Origin: JACRBR01 sp964371355
Lineage (GTDB): Bacteria; Chloroflexota; Dehalococcoidia; DSTF01; JACRBR01
Assembly (NCBI GenBank): GCA_964371355.1
Contig: CAYJMG010000020.1
Location: 7,978 to 71,977 of the forward strand
Reading direction: 5' to 3'
DNA length: 64,000 nt
Part shown: positions 17,420-26,224 of the stretch, piece after piece
How positions within the stretch are numbered: the stretch's first letter is position 1
Layout of the letters: each line of letters starts with the position of its first letter
Notes under the pieces: generated by a model
The model's input: the letters and a program-made list of their open reading frames with translations, nothing else
Databases searched by the model: none
Told to the model about the DNA's origin: nothing
Program-made: the position numbers and the translations under genes

Positions 17420-18696
17420 TCCTGCTGAAGATGATGCGCTCCGCGGTTTCGGAGCTGAACGTCAACAAGTTGCGCACCGGGCTGACCATGCTCGGGATCG
17501 TCATTGGTGTCGGCGCCGTGATCGCGCTGATGTCCGTAGGACAGGGCGCAAGCAAGGGCATCGCCGCGGAGGTGAACGCGCTGGGGAGCAACCTGCTGTT
17601 CGTGGAGCCGGGCGCGCCAGACGACGAATCGGACGGCGATCAGGGGTTCTCCACGAACTCGTTCCGCGGCGATTTCTCGCTCACAGAGGACGACGTTGAG
17701 GCACTGCGCCAGTCGACGGCGCTGCCGAATGTGGAGGCGGTGACCGCCGTTTCGCAGACGCCACTGGAATCACAGATCACCGCCGGCGAGCGCAGCGCCG
17801 AAGCGACGATGACGGCTACCGACCAGGAATTCATGACCGTCCGTGACTTCGAGCTGGCGACCGGCTCGTTCATCACCGAACGCGACCTGAGCCGCAAGAC
17901 GCGGAACGCTGTCCTCGGCTGGCAGACGGCGATCGACCTCTTCGATAGCCCGGAGAGCGCCGTGGGCCAGAAGGTGCGCATCAACTTCGGGCCGTTCTCG
18001 ATCGACCTCACCGTCATCGGCGTCATGAAGGAACGCGGTGCATCCGGGGAGGGAAACGAGGACGAGCAGATCTTCGTTCCGCTCTCCACTTACCAGGCGC
18101 GCGTCCCGTTCGGGCGCAGCCCTACAGGCGAGAGCTCCGTCGACGAGATCATGATCAAAGTCAACAAGTCCGACAACGTCGACAGCAGTGCCGAGCAGGT
18201 GCGCGCAGTCCTCCTGTCGCAGCACGACTTCCAGGAGGACTTCACGGTCAAAACGCAGAACGACCTGAAGGAGACGGCGAACAACGTCAGCCGGGTGATG
18301 ACGATCCTGCTGGGCGCCATCGCCGGCATCTCGCTGGTGGTGGGGGGCATCGGCATCATGAACATCATGCTCGTCTCGGTGACGGAGAGGACTCGCGAGA
18401 TCGGCATCCGCAAGGCCGTTGGCGCGCGGCGCAACGACATCCTGACGCAGTTCATCGTCGAGACCGTCGTCGTCACGCTGCTCGGCGGCGCCGTCGGCGT
18501 GGCCGTCGGCATCGCAACGGCGCTGGGAGTCGACGGTCAGGAGTTCGGCACAGGCTCGGCGATTGGCACGGCCGTCACGCCGATGAGCGTCGGCACAGCG
18601 TTCGGCGTATCGGCGCTGATCGGGCTGTTCTTCGGCATCTATCCGGCGTTCCGGGCGTCGCGCCTGGATCCCATCGAAGCACTGCGGACTGAATAG
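17416..18696 (+). CDS. MacB/FtsX-type ABC permease, exporter 1
   Basis: 426 residues. Helix 1 near 20-42 (NKLRTGLTMLGIVIGVGAVIALMSVG) is followed by a MacB-like extracellular core domain (about 50-280). The FtsX domain then has three helices and the signature GGIGIMNIMLVSVTERTREIGIRKAVGAR. The end motif FGIYPAFRASRLDPIEALRTE is typical of the family. The gene partners the ATPase directly upstream. The cargo is unknown; antibiotics, peptides and lipoproteins are known for relatives. Confidence 0.94.
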   Translation: MILLKMMRSAVSELNVNKLRTGLTMLGIVIGVGAVIALMSVGQGASKGIAAEVNALGSNLLFVEPGAPDDESDGDQGFSTNSFRGDFSLTEDDVEALRQSTALPNVEAVTAVSQTPLESQITAGERSAEATMTATDQEFMTVRDFELATGSFITERDLSRKTRNAVLGWQTAIDLFDSPESAVGQKVRINFGPFSIDLTVIGVMKERGASGEGNEDEQIFVPLSTYQARVPFGRSPTGESSVDEIMIKVNKSDNVDSSAEQVRAVLLSQHDFQEDFTVKTQNDLKETANNVSRVMTILLGAIAGISLVVGGIGIMNIMLVSVTERTREIGIRKAVGARRNDILTQFIVETVVVTLLGGAVGVAVGIATALGVDGQEFGTGSAIGTAVTPMSVGTAFGVSALIGLFFGIYPAFRASRLDPIEALRTE

Positions 18697-18720
18697 GCAC
18701 GAGAAGGAGAGGAGCTCCCC

Positions 18721-19344
18721 TTGAGGACGTCAACGAAGATGCAGACCCACGCGGCGGTCGTAGCCATGATCCTCGCCGCGGCTGGCGTCGTCGGTTGCGG
18801 CGGCACCAGCAGCCCTGAGGCTACCGCGACACTAGTTAACCGAATCACGCCGGAAACGGACGGCTCCGGCACCACCATCCGCTCCGCAGACCCCAACTCG
18901 ACGCCAGCGCCTGACGAACTCGCGCCTACGATCAGCGGCACTCCGCCCGCCGGGGCACCACCCGAAGGTCAGCCGGCCGGGGGCGGGCCCGCGGGTGGGC
19001 CCGGCGGTGGGCCCGGCGGTGGGCCCGGCGGTGGGCCCGGCGGCGCGAGTTTCAATACGCCCATCGCGGAGTTCCTCGGCATCACCGAGGACGAGCTGGC
19101 GGCGGCGCTGCAGGAAGAGGGTGCCACTCTCGCCTCGGTGGCCGAGGTCTACGGCAAGTCACGCGAGGAGCTGAAGAGGTTCCTCATCGACGATGCCAGA
19201 GCCCGAGTGGCCGCTGAGGTAGAGGCTGGCAACCTGACACAGGAGGAGGCGGACGAGCAAATCGCCCGGCTCGAGCGCGATGTCGACAGCATAATTGACA
19301 GCTCCCGTGGATCGGGGCCGGCCCGGCCAGCCCCAACTCAGTAG
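18721..19344 (+). CDS. Putative Gly-rich lipoprotein linked to exporter 1
   Basis: 207 residues from a TTG start with AAGGAGAGGAG upstream; an ATG at 18739 is an alternative. The signal peptide has the lipobox VVGC, so Cys at about 26 would be lipidated. A linker holds GGGP repeats encoded by four 12-bp units near 18993-19042. The C-terminal 90 residues form a predicted helical domain (FLGITEDELAAALQEEGATLASVAEVYGKS). It lies 24 nt after the permease, so it is the last gene of the exporter 1 operon. No recognised family. Confidence 0.75.
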   Translation: MRTSTKMQTHAAVVAMILAAAGVVGCGGTSSPEATATLVNRITPETDGSGTTIRSADPNSTPAPDELAPTISGTPPAGAPPEGQPAGGGPAGGPGGGPGGGPGGGPGGASFNTPIAEFLGITEDELAAALQEEGATLASVAEVYGKSREELKRFLIDDARARVAAEVEAGNLTQEEADEQIARLERDVDSIIDSSRGSGPARPAPTQ

Positions 19345-19366
19345 CGCTAGTTTCCTCCCTCCAACG

Positions 19367-19401
19367 GCAAAGAGCCACCGAAACCTTCGGTGGCTCTTTG
19401 C
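19367..19401 (+). terminator. Strong hairpin ending the exporter 1 operon
   Basis: A perfect 16-bp stem (19367-19382 with 19386-19401) has a 3-nt loop, and its 3' arm holds CTCTTTG. It begins 22 nt after the lipoprotein stop and stands between exporter 1 and the decayed response regulator copy. Its symmetry could serve both strands. Confidence 0.75.
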
Positions 19402-19410
19402 TATCTGCCG

Positions 19411-19652
19411 TGCTGATGGGTACGTCCGACTCTGCGCGCAGGACCCGGCACATGTCGAACCCGTCGACCTCCGGCAGCATCACGTCCAGCACGACGGCTG
19501 CGACGCGCCAGGTCGATGCCCTCCCGTCTGTTTGACGCGCACAGCACCGGATAGCCCTCGCGCTCGAGATACAGCCGGACGAGCGCCGCCGTGTTAGCGT
19601 CGTCCTCGATGACGAGCACCGCTGGTTTCGTGCCACGAGCCTCCCCCGACAT
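19411..19652 (-). pseudogene. Truncated, frameshifted copy of the TCS2 response regulator
   Basis: On the minus strand the first 40 or so residues read KPAVLVIEDDANTAALVRLY and onward, nearly identical to the gene at 13526-14224. A deletion of about 11 bp, at the place equivalent to residues 43-48, then shifts the frame. Homology stops near 19411, at the equivalent of the receiver IIM strand, so the DNA-binding domain is absent. The start context is altered too (ATG replaced by ACG). The upstream region including the CCTGT operator is also copied. It cannot make a functional regulator; it is a fossil of a segmental duplication. Confidence 0.88.
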
Positions 19653-19675
19653 GGTGTCGCAGCACGTGCCTCGAT

Positions 19676-19728
19676 CCTGTGAAGGGACCTGTGAAGAACC
19701 TGTGCAGAACGCCCCGGCCGTCTATATC
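19676..19728 (+). promoter_or_regulatory. Copied TCS2 operator (three half-sites) before exporter 2
   Basis: CCTGT half-sites occur at 19676, 19688 and 19699 (periods 12 and 11), within CCTGTGAAG-like units matching those at 14269-14284. TATATC at 19723-19728 is a possible -10. The box came with the duplicated regulator fragment and points toward exporter 2, so TCS2 probably controls both exporters (inference). Confidence 0.6.
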
Positions 19729-19834
19729 GCGCGGTTCTCCATCCACCGTGCACAGATCCTGCATACGGAACCCGGTACGAATGAAGGCGTACGAAAAGCA
19801 GCCCGAGCAGGAGCCCGAGCAGGAGAAGGTGACG

Positions 19835-20794
19835 ATGCGACTCTGGACACTGGGATGGATCGCGATGGCGGGCGCCGCGCTGGTGCTGGCGGCGTGCGGA
19901 AGTGGCGGCGAGGAGGGTGACGGCCCGACGTCGCTGCGCGAGGCCCTCGAAGGACAGTTCGATGAAGACATGTTGGCAAAGCAGCAGGAAGCGATCCGCG
20001 ACTGCATGGTGGAGCAGGGCTTCGAATACACCCCCGCCGACCCGCGGGGCGGCAACGTTCAGAGGTTCGAGGTTGACATCAACACCAATGATGAAGAGTG
20101 GGTGAAAGAGAACGGTTTTGGCATCTCCACCGGCTTCGGTGGCCCCGGCGAAGGGGACCGCGCGCCAGCCGACGACGGCGACGACCCAAACGCTGCCTAC
20201 CGCGAGTCGCTGAGCCCAGAGCAGCAGGAGGCCTACGACAAGGCCCTGTTCGGCGAGCGGGCGAACGACGACCAGCCCGGCCTCGACAGCAAGAGTGGCG
20301 GCGGCGGCGTCATCGTTGGCAGCGTCAACGGCGAGGACGCCATCGGCGGCTGCTTCGGCGAAGCGATTCGCGAGGGCGACCCGTTGCAGGACACCGAGCT
20401 CGCTGATGCGCTCGACCAGTTGGGGCAGCAGATCCGCAACGACGAGCGCGTCGTCAAGGCGAACCAGGAGTGGTCGGCGTGCATGGCGGACGGTGGATTC
20501 ACGTACGAATCTCGAGACGCCGCCATCCGCGACATCTCCTCGCGCTTCAACGAGATCCTCGGCCTCGAAGTCCCGGATGGCGATCGTGGCGGCATCGTGA
20601 TCGTCCAGGCCGGCGACGATCCAAACGCGACCTACGACCAGGAGGCGCTCGAAGAACTCCGCCAGGAAGAGATCCGCATCGCCACGGCCTCGTTCGAGTG
20701 CGCGAAGGACACGATCGCCGAGGTCGAGCCGAAGGTGCGCGAGGAGTACGAGCAGCAGTTCCTCGAAGACCACCCCGAGCTGGCGGGTCAATAG
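19835..20794 (+). CDS. Putative lipoprotein linked to exporter 2
   Basis: 319 residues. MRLWTLGWIAMAGAALVLAAC is a classical lipoprotein signal with lipobox LAAC (Cys21). The mature part is acidic and has several Cys residues in short motifs (IRDCMVEQGFEY, GGCFGEA, WSACMADGGFTY, FECAKD), suggesting two repeated helical modules with paired cysteines. ATG 19835 follows AGGAGAAGG at good spacing; the frame is open upstream but unconserved. It is the first gene of the exporter 2 operon. Family not recognised; possibly a substrate-capture or sensing lipoprotein. Confidence 0.78.
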   Translation: MRLWTLGWIAMAGAALVLAACGSGGEEGDGPTSLREALEGQFDEDMLAKQQEAIRDCMVEQGFEYTPADPRGGNVQRFEVDINTNDEEWVKENGFGISTGFGGPGEGDRAPADDGDDPNAAYRESLSPEQQEAYDKALFGERANDDQPGLDSKSGGGGVIVGSVNGEDAIGGCFGEAIREGDPLQDTELADALDQLGQQIRNDERVVKANQEWSACMADGGFTYESRDAAIRDISSRFNEILGLEVPDGDRGGIVIVQAGDDPNATYDQEALEELRQEEIRIATASFECAKDTIAEVEPKVREEYEQQFLEDHPELAGQ

Positions 20795-20842
20795 CCATCG
20801 CCACCGTGCCCTGACGGACCACATACAAGAGAGCTGACACAC

Positions 20843-22660
20843 ATGAAGCGCAACAGGATGATCGGGGTGGTGCTGGCAGGCGTGGTGCTGTCGGGCGTCG
20901 TCGGATGGTGCGCCGGTACGAAGGTGCAGTCATCGTCCGACGCGAACTCGTCAACGAACGCGCCGCCCGCCTCCCCGATCACCGCGAAAGTCGAGGAAAC
21001 CGAACTGTCGTCGGCGGTCGTTGGCCGCGGCACCGTCCGCTACAACGACCCGGTCGCCGTTAACGTTGCGTCGAGCAGCGCCGGTGGGTCCCAGCTCGTC
21101 ACGCGTGAGCCCGTCGCCGGTACGGAAGTGACCGAGAGTTCCGTGATGATGGAGATCTCCGGCCAGCCCGTCTTCGCGCTCCGGGGCGATCGTCCCATGT
21201 ATCGCGATATCCGCCCGGGCGACGAGGGCGAGGATGTGCGCCAGCTAGAGGAAGCGTTGCTGCGTCTGGGGTTCGACCCCGGCGCTGTCGATGGCGTGTA
21301 CGACGGCGCAACGGCTGCCGCGGTCGAAGCCTGGTACGAGGCCGCCAACTACCAGGCCTCCGGCGCGACGGACGACGAGCGCGCCCAGCTGCGAAACGGT
21401 CGCGACGCCGTCTCACAGGCCCAGCAGGCCCTTCGCAACGCCGAAAAGAATCTGGAGGACGGCACCGAGCCTCCAACAGAAGTGGAGCTGGCGCAGGCCA
21501 GCAACAACGTCGCCGCGGCGGAGGATGGGCTGGCCCAGGCCCGCACCGCGCAAGATCAGGGCGCTGCGCAGGCCGAGGAGAACCTGCGCCAGGCGGAGCG
21601 GGCGCTCGATGACGCGCGCGACGCCGCCGACACGAAGCGCGAGCAAGCCGCGCGGGCCGTCGAGATTGCCGAGCTGGCGCTCGAGTCGGCAGGTCAGGCG
21701 CTGGAGGACGCACAGAATGAGTCCGAGCTTCCGCCCGACCAGCACGACAAGCAAGTCGCACAGGCGGAGCTGGCTGTGCGCCAGGCGGAGCTGGAACTCG
21801 AAGACGCCGAGGACGCGCTCGCTGCCGTCGATGACGAAAGCGAATCGGCGATCGATGACGCCGAGCGCGCGGTGACCGCCGCGCAGTCCGCCGCGACCGC
21901 CGCGGCCCAGCAGGACGCGGCCGCCCTGCGCCAGGCCGAGGCCAACCTGTACCTGGCGCAGCTCAGCCTCACCGACCTCCAGACGCCGAAGGACGCGGAA
22001 ACGCTCGAGGCGGCCGTCGAAGACGCGCGCGCCGACCTCGCCCGGGCGCGTGAAGATCTCGCCGAGCTGGAGGACGAAGTCGGTACGTACGTCCCCGCCT
22101 CGAATGTCGTGTTCTTCGCCGAGCTGCCTCTGCGCATCAACTCCGTTGAGGTCGAGCGCGGCGACGCGCTCAGCGGCTCCCCGATGACGGTTAGCGGCTC
22201 GCGCCTGGCGGTCGAGACTTCGGTTACCGTAGCCGACGCGCAACTCCTGAAGGCCGGCATGGCCGCACAGCTTGCAGCCTCCGATCTCGACATCGAGCTG
22301 GACGGCGAGATCACCTTCGTCGATGAGAAGCCCGGCACGCACGATCTGGACAGCCAGCACGTGTACGTCGAGATCGCCCCGAAGGACGCCCCCGAGAACT
22401 TCAAGGACGCCGCCGTGCGCGTGACGATCCCCGTGAAGTCGACGGAGGGCGCCGTGCTCGCCGTGCCCGTGGCCGCCGTGTCGGTGGCCGCCGACGGCTC
22501 CGACCGCGTCGAGGTGCTGGAGGAGGACGGCGAGCGCCGCTTCGTCACCGTCGCGACGGGACTCTCCGCCCAGGGCATGGTCGAGGTCACGCCCCTCGAG
22601 GGCGACCTGCAGGCGGGCGATCTCGTTATCGTCGGCGCGGACAGCGGGGCGACCGAGTGA
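20843..22660 (+). CDS. Adaptor with peptidoglycan-binding domain, exporter 2
   Basis: 605 residues. An N-terminal signal anchor (MIGVVLAGVVLSGVVGWCAG) precedes a barrel half. A PG_binding_1 domain lies at about 125-170 (EDVRQLEEALLRLGFDPGAVDGVYDGATAAAVEAW), then a long coiled-coil hairpin (about 190-410) and HlyD-type beta domains. The family pairing of a peptidoglycan-binding module with an adaptor occurs in monoderm and actinobacterial exporters and would tether the complex to the wall. Exporter 1 lacks this module. The stop overlaps the ATPase GTG start. Confidence 0.88.
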   Translation: MKRNRMIGVVLAGVVLSGVVGWCAGTKVQSSSDANSSTNAPPASPITAKVEETELSSAVVGRGTVRYNDPVAVNVASSSAGGSQLVTREPVAGTEVTESSVMMEISGQPVFALRGDRPMYRDIRPGDEGEDVRQLEEALLRLGFDPGAVDGVYDGATAAAVEAWYEAANYQASGATDDERAQLRNGRDAVSQAQQALRNAEKNLEDGTEPPTEVELAQASNNVAAAEDGLAQARTAQDQGAAQAEENLRQAERALDDARDAADTKREQAARAVEIAELALESAGQALEDAQNESELPPDQHDKQVAQAELAVRQAELELEDAEDALAAVDDESESAIDDAERAVTAAQSAATAAAQQDAAALRQAEANLYLAQLSLTDLQTPKDAETLEAAVEDARADLARAREDLAELEDEVGTYVPASNVVFFAELPLRINSVEVERGDALSGSPMTVSGSRLAVETSVTVADAQLLKAGMAAQLAASDLDIELDGEITFVDEKPGTHDLDSQHVYVEIAPKDAPENFKDAAVRVTIPVKSTEGAVLAVPVAAVSVAADGSDRVEVLEEDGERRFVTVATGLSAQGMVEVTPLEGDLQAGDLVIVGADSGATE

Positions 22661-23427
22661 GAGCACTCACGAGATGGCGTGGAAGCCCGGCCCCGGCGCA
22701 CTTCGGCGATCCCTCAGCGCCGCTCCTCGAGCTGGACGAGGTGTCGCGCACGTTCGAGATGGAGCCACCCGTCCACGCCCTCCGCGACGTGACGCTGACG
22801 GTCGATAGAGGTGCGTACGTGTCAATAGTCGGCCCCTCCGGCTCGGGAAAGTCGACGCTGCTGAACATCCTGGGCTGCCTGGACCGGCAGACGGGAGGCG
22901 TCTATCGGTTCGAGGGGATCGACACAGCCGAGTTGAGCGAGGCCGAGCGGGCCGGTTTGCGCGCCCGCCGCATTGGCTTCGTCTTCCAGTCCTTCCACCT
23001 GCTGCCGTACCGCTCGATCGAGGAGAACGTGATGGTGGGAGGGTTGTACGCGCGTGTGCCACGGGCCGAGCGTGCCGCCAACGCGGAGGCCGCCCTCCGT
23101 CGCGTCGGACTCGGGCATCGGCTGGGCTTCCTTCCCGGCAGGTTGTCGGGAGGTGAACGCCAGCGGGTGGCGATCGCCCGGGCGATCGCCACCCGGCCGA
23201 GCCTGCTCCTGTGCGATGAGCCCACCGGCAACCTCGACACGTCGAACACGGCCGCCATCCTCGATCTGTTCGACGAGTTGCGCGCCGACGGACTGACCAT
23301 CGTCGTTATCACGCACGACGCGAGCGTGAGCGCGCGCTCGGACCATCGCGCGCGCATCGTTGACGGCACGCTGTTCAGCGAGGACGACGTGCGGGAGGGA
23401 GCGGAGGCGCAGCTATGGCGCGGTTGA
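22657..23427 (+). CDS. ABC transporter ATPase, MacB/LolD type, exporter 2
   Basis: 256 residues starting at GTG 22657 (GTGA overlap with the adaptor). It has an N-terminal extension of about 20 residues, then Walker A GPSGSGKST, Q-loop FVFQSFHLL, signature LSGGERQRVAIARAI, Walker B LLLCDEPTGNLD and H-loop ITHD. It is clearly paralogous to the exporter 1 ATPase but well diverged. The last 13 nt overlap the permease gene. Confidence 0.93.
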   Translation: MRALTRWRGSPAPAHFGDPSAPLLELDEVSRTFEMEPPVHALRDVTLTVDRGAYVSIVGPSGSGKSTLLNILGCLDRQTGGVYRFEGIDTAELSEAERAGLRARRIGFVFQSFHLLPYRSIEENVMVGGLYARVPRAERAANAEAALRRVGLGHRLGFLPGRLSGGERQRVAIARAIATRPSLLLCDEPTGNLDTSNTAAILDLFDELRADGLTIVVITHDASVSARSDHRARIVDGTLFSEDDVREGAEAQLWRG

Positions 23428-24668
23428 TGGCTCTCGGTACCCGCGGAGCCTCCGCGGCGGCGACGGTCTCCGCCTTGGACTGGCGCGACCTGGTCGACGA
23501 GTCCCTCGCGGGTCTCATGGCGAGGCCCGGGCGCTCGCTGCTGACCGTGCTGGGTGTCGTGCTCGGCATCTCCGCCCTCGTGGCGACGCTCGGCCTGTCG
23601 CGCACCGCGGGCAGCCAGATCGTCGGCCGCCTCAGCGAACTCGCCGCCACGGAGGTGACAGCCGAGCCCGCCGAATCCGGTGGCCGCGCCGCCGGCTCGC
23701 TGCCGTGGGACGCCGAGGAGCGCCTGTCGCGCCTGAACGGTGTCGTCGCCGTGGGAGCGTATGGCGAGGTCGACGTGAGCGGAGCGCTCGTGCGCGCGGT
23801 GGCGGTCCGCGACCGCACTCGGCAGACCGAGTTCGCCCTCTCGGTCTATGCCGCGACCCCGGGCCTGCTGGAAGCGATGCGCGGCAGCATGCTGACCGGC
23901 CGATTCCTTGACGAAGGCATGTCCCGTCGCGCCGAGCGTGTCGCCGTGCTCGGTGCGGCCGCCGCGCAGCGCCTGGGCATCACGCGCGTCGATAACCAGC
24001 CCGCGATCTACATCGGCGATGAGCTGTACGTCGTCGTCGGCATCATCGGCGACATGGAGCGCGAGCCGGAGGCGCTGAACGCCGTGATCATCCCGGTCGG
24101 TACGGCCCAGGAGCGCTGGGGCGACACGGCCGTGGGCAAGGTCGTTATCGAGACGCAGTTGGGCGCCGCCCAGCTCATCGCCGGGCAGGCCGCCCTCGCT
24201 CTCAGTCCCAATAGTCCGGACACCGTACGTGTAACGGCCCCACCGGAAGCCCGCCGGACGCGCGAGAACGTAGAGAACGACGTGAACTCGCTGTTCCTCG
24301 TGCTGGGGTTGGTGTCCCTGATCGTCGGCGCGATCGGCATCGCCAATGTCACCCTGGTCACGGTGCTCGAGCGCGTCGGCGAGATCGGCCTCCGCCGCGC
24401 CCTGGGCGCGCGTACGCACCACATCGCGACCCAGTTCCTGGTCGAGAGCACGACGACGGGCGTGATCGGTGGCGTCGTCGGCGCCAGCGCAGGCACGATC
24501 ATCGTCGTGGCCGTCGCCGTCGCACGCGACTGGACCCCGGTGATGGACATGTGGACGGCGCTCGTGTCGCCCCTGGCCGGCGGCGTGATCGGACTGCTGG
24601 CCGGCGCTTATCCCGCGATGCGGGCGGCGTCGATGGAGCCGGTGGAGGCGCTGCGATCGGGAACGTGA
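23415..24668 (+). CDS. MacB/FtsX-type ABC permease, exporter 2
   Basis: 417 residues. Helix 1 follows LVDESLAGLMARPGRSLLTVLGVVLG (about 40-62). An extracellular MacB core domain of about 190 residues is followed by the FtsX domain with SLIVGAIGIANVTLVTVLERVGEIGLRRALGAR. The end LLAGAYPAMRAASMEPVEALRSG is the family C-terminus. It is the last gene of the exporter 2 operon. Compared with exporter 1 the N-terminus is longer and the extracellular domain more divergent, so the cargo may differ. Confidence 0.93.
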   Translation: MARLMALGTRGASAAATVSALDWRDLVDESLAGLMARPGRSLLTVLGVVLGISALVATLGLSRTAGSQIVGRLSELAATEVTAEPAESGGRAAGSLPWDAEERLSRLNGVVAVGAYGEVDVSGALVRAVAVRDRTRQTEFALSVYAATPGLLEAMRGSMLTGRFLDEGMSRRAERVAVLGAAAAQRLGITRVDNQPAIYIGDELYVVVGIIGDMEREPEALNAVIIPVGTAQERWGDTAVGKVVIETQLGAAQLIAGQAALALSPNSPDTVRVTAPPEARRTRENVENDVNSLFLVLGLVSLIVGAIGIANVTLVTVLERVGEIGLRRALGARTHHIATQFLVESTTTGVIGGVVGASAGTIIVVAVAVARDWTPVMDMWTALVSPLAGGVIGLLAGAYPAMRAASMEPVEALRSGT

Positions 24669-24724
24669 GACCCGGCAGCGAGCGCATGGGCGAGGGCGCG
24701 CGTCTTCATGTCACACCGTTGCCC

Positions 24725-24733
24725 TGCTAGAAT
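24725..24733 (+). promoter_or_regulatory. Extended -10 element before the CoA-transferase gene
   Basis: TGCTAGAAT at 24725-24733 matches the extended -10 pattern TGnTATAAT with one mismatch in the hexamer. No good -35 is present at 17-18 nt upstream, as is allowed for extended -10 promoters. It lies 42 nt before the ATG at 24776. Confidence 0.45.
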
Positions 24734-24775
24734 TCGCCCGCTCGGCCGGCTGTCACCCAAACGAAGGATTCGCGG

Positions 24776-26089
24776 ATGGACTGGCGTTCCCGTTGGGCAG
24801 AAAAGCTCGTCTCACCGGAGGACGCCGTCCGCATCGTGAAGTCGGGCGACCGCGTGTTCGCCGGCATGTTCACTGGCACGCCGCCCACGCTCTGCCGCGC
24901 CCTCTTCGAACGCCACGACGAGCTGCGTGGCGTCACCATCTTCCACTACATCGCGCCCTTCGTCTGGGCCACGCCCGAAGCGGCGGACGCCTTTCGCGTG
25001 CGGACCGTGTTCGCGGGCGCGGCCGACCGTCAGGCCGTGCGTGACGGCCGCGCCGACTACGTCCCTGTCGCTAATTTCCGCCAGAGCTGGATCAAGGAGA
25101 CGATGGGCGAGGTCAACGTCATGCTCGCCCGCACTTCCCCGCCCGACGAGAACGGCTACATGAGCTTTGGCAGCGCTGTGTGGATCGGCCGCACCGTCGC
25201 CGACATCGCCGCGCGCATCATCTGCGAAGTCGACGAGACCTTCATTCGCACCTATGGCGAGAACTTCCTCCACATTTCCGAGGTCGACTACCTGTGCGAG
25301 CACGACGCGCGTGACGCCGGCACAGTGTCCGTGCCCGCCCGCAGCGAGGAGAACGCGAATGCCGCCGAGGTCATCTGCACGCTCGTCGCGTCGGAGCTGA
25401 TACGCGACGGCGACACTCTGCAGCTCGGCCTGGGCGACGTTACCACGGCCATGGCGCTGTATCTCGATGATAAGCACGATCTCGGCATCCAGACCGAACT
25501 GATCCCCGGCGGCGTGATCGACCTCGTGAAGAAGGGAGTCGTGACCGGGCGCAAGAAGGAGGTCGCACCCGGAAAGGTCGTGGGGTCCGCCTTCGCGGTG
25601 CTGCCACCCGAAGAGCTGCGCTACGCCCACATGAACCCCGCGTTCGAGCTGTGGGACTTCTGCCACACCGACGACATGCGGATCCTGGTGCGGGAGGAGG
25701 CCTTCGTAGCGATCAATAACGCCCTCCAGATCGACCTCACCGGCCAGGTGACCGCCGAGACCCTGAACGGCGAGATCTACAGCGGCCCCGGCGGCCAGAC
25801 GACCTTCGCCGTCGCCGCCTCGGTCTGCGAGGACGGGCGCTCGATCATCGCCCTGCCGTCCAGTTCGACCGTCAACGGCATCCGCCACTCACGCATCCTG
25901 CCGGTCCTTCCGCCTGGCTCCGTCGTCACCACGCCCCGCTCCTTCGTCGACTACGTGGTGACCGAGTATGGCATTGCCACCCTGCGGGGGAAGACCCTGC
26001 GCGAGCGCGCCGGGGAACTCATCGCAGTGGCCCATCCCGACTTCCAGCCCGGCCTGCGGGCCGAGGCGAAGCGCCGCCTTCACCTGTGA
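24776..26089 (+). CDS. Acetyl-CoA hydrolase/transferase family protein (4-hydroxybutyrate CoA-transferase-like)
   Basis: 437 residues, the usual length of the butyrate/4-hydroxybutyrate/succinyl-CoA:acetate CoA-transferases. The catalytic Glu is expected in GIQTELIPGGVIDLV (near 240), where the family has HTEM followed by the GVVDL block. The C-terminal domain has GPGGQTTFAVAA, ALPSSSTVNG and YVVTEYGIATLRGKTLRERA, all family signatures. It transfers CoA between acyl-CoA and a free acid in the cytosol; the exact substrate cannot be read from sequence. It is a single gene with its own promoter-like element. Confidence 0.88.
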   Translation: MDWRSRWAEKLVSPEDAVRIVKSGDRVFAGMFTGTPPTLCRALFERHDELRGVTIFHYIAPFVWATPEAADAFRVRTVFAGAADRQAVRDGRADYVPVANFRQSWIKETMGEVNVMLARTSPPDENGYMSFGSAVWIGRTVADIAARIICEVDETFIRTYGENFLHISEVDYLCEHDARDAGTVSVPARSEENANAAEVICTLVASELIRDGDTLQLGLGDVTTAMALYLDDKHDLGIQTELIPGGVIDLVKKGVVTGRKKEVAPGKVVGSAFAVLPPEELRYAHMNPAFELWDFCHTDDMRILVREEAFVAINNALQIDLTGQVTAETLNGEIYSGPGGQTTFAVAASVCEDGRSIIALPSSSTVNGIRHSRILPVLPPGSVVTTPRSFVDYVVTEYGIATLRGKTLRERAGELIAVAHPDFQPGLRAEAKRRLHL

Positions 26090-26094
26090 GGAGA

Positions 26095-26117
26095 GCTTCA
26101 GAGAGGGATTCTGAGGC
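26095..26117 (+). terminator. Weak hairpin after the CoA-transferase gene
   Basis: GCTTCAGA pairs with TCTGAGGC (8 bp, one G-U pair) around a 7-nt loop, 5 nt after the stop codon. There is no U tract, so factor-independent termination is uncertain. Confidence 0.3.
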
Positions 26118-26224
26118 TGGATGGCCCCTCGATTAGCGCCTTCCTGCCGTAGCCGCGAGCGCGTACGATCGCTGTACTTGACCTCACGAGGCGCCATCTG
26201 GTGGGCCGGACTGGGGAGCCGTGC

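Noticed and set aside
19184..20842. 552-codon minus-strand frame antisense to the exporter 2 lipoprotein
   Set aside because: Mostly a shadow of the plus-strand gene. Its only recognisable part is the decayed response regulator segment, already annotated as a pseudogene.
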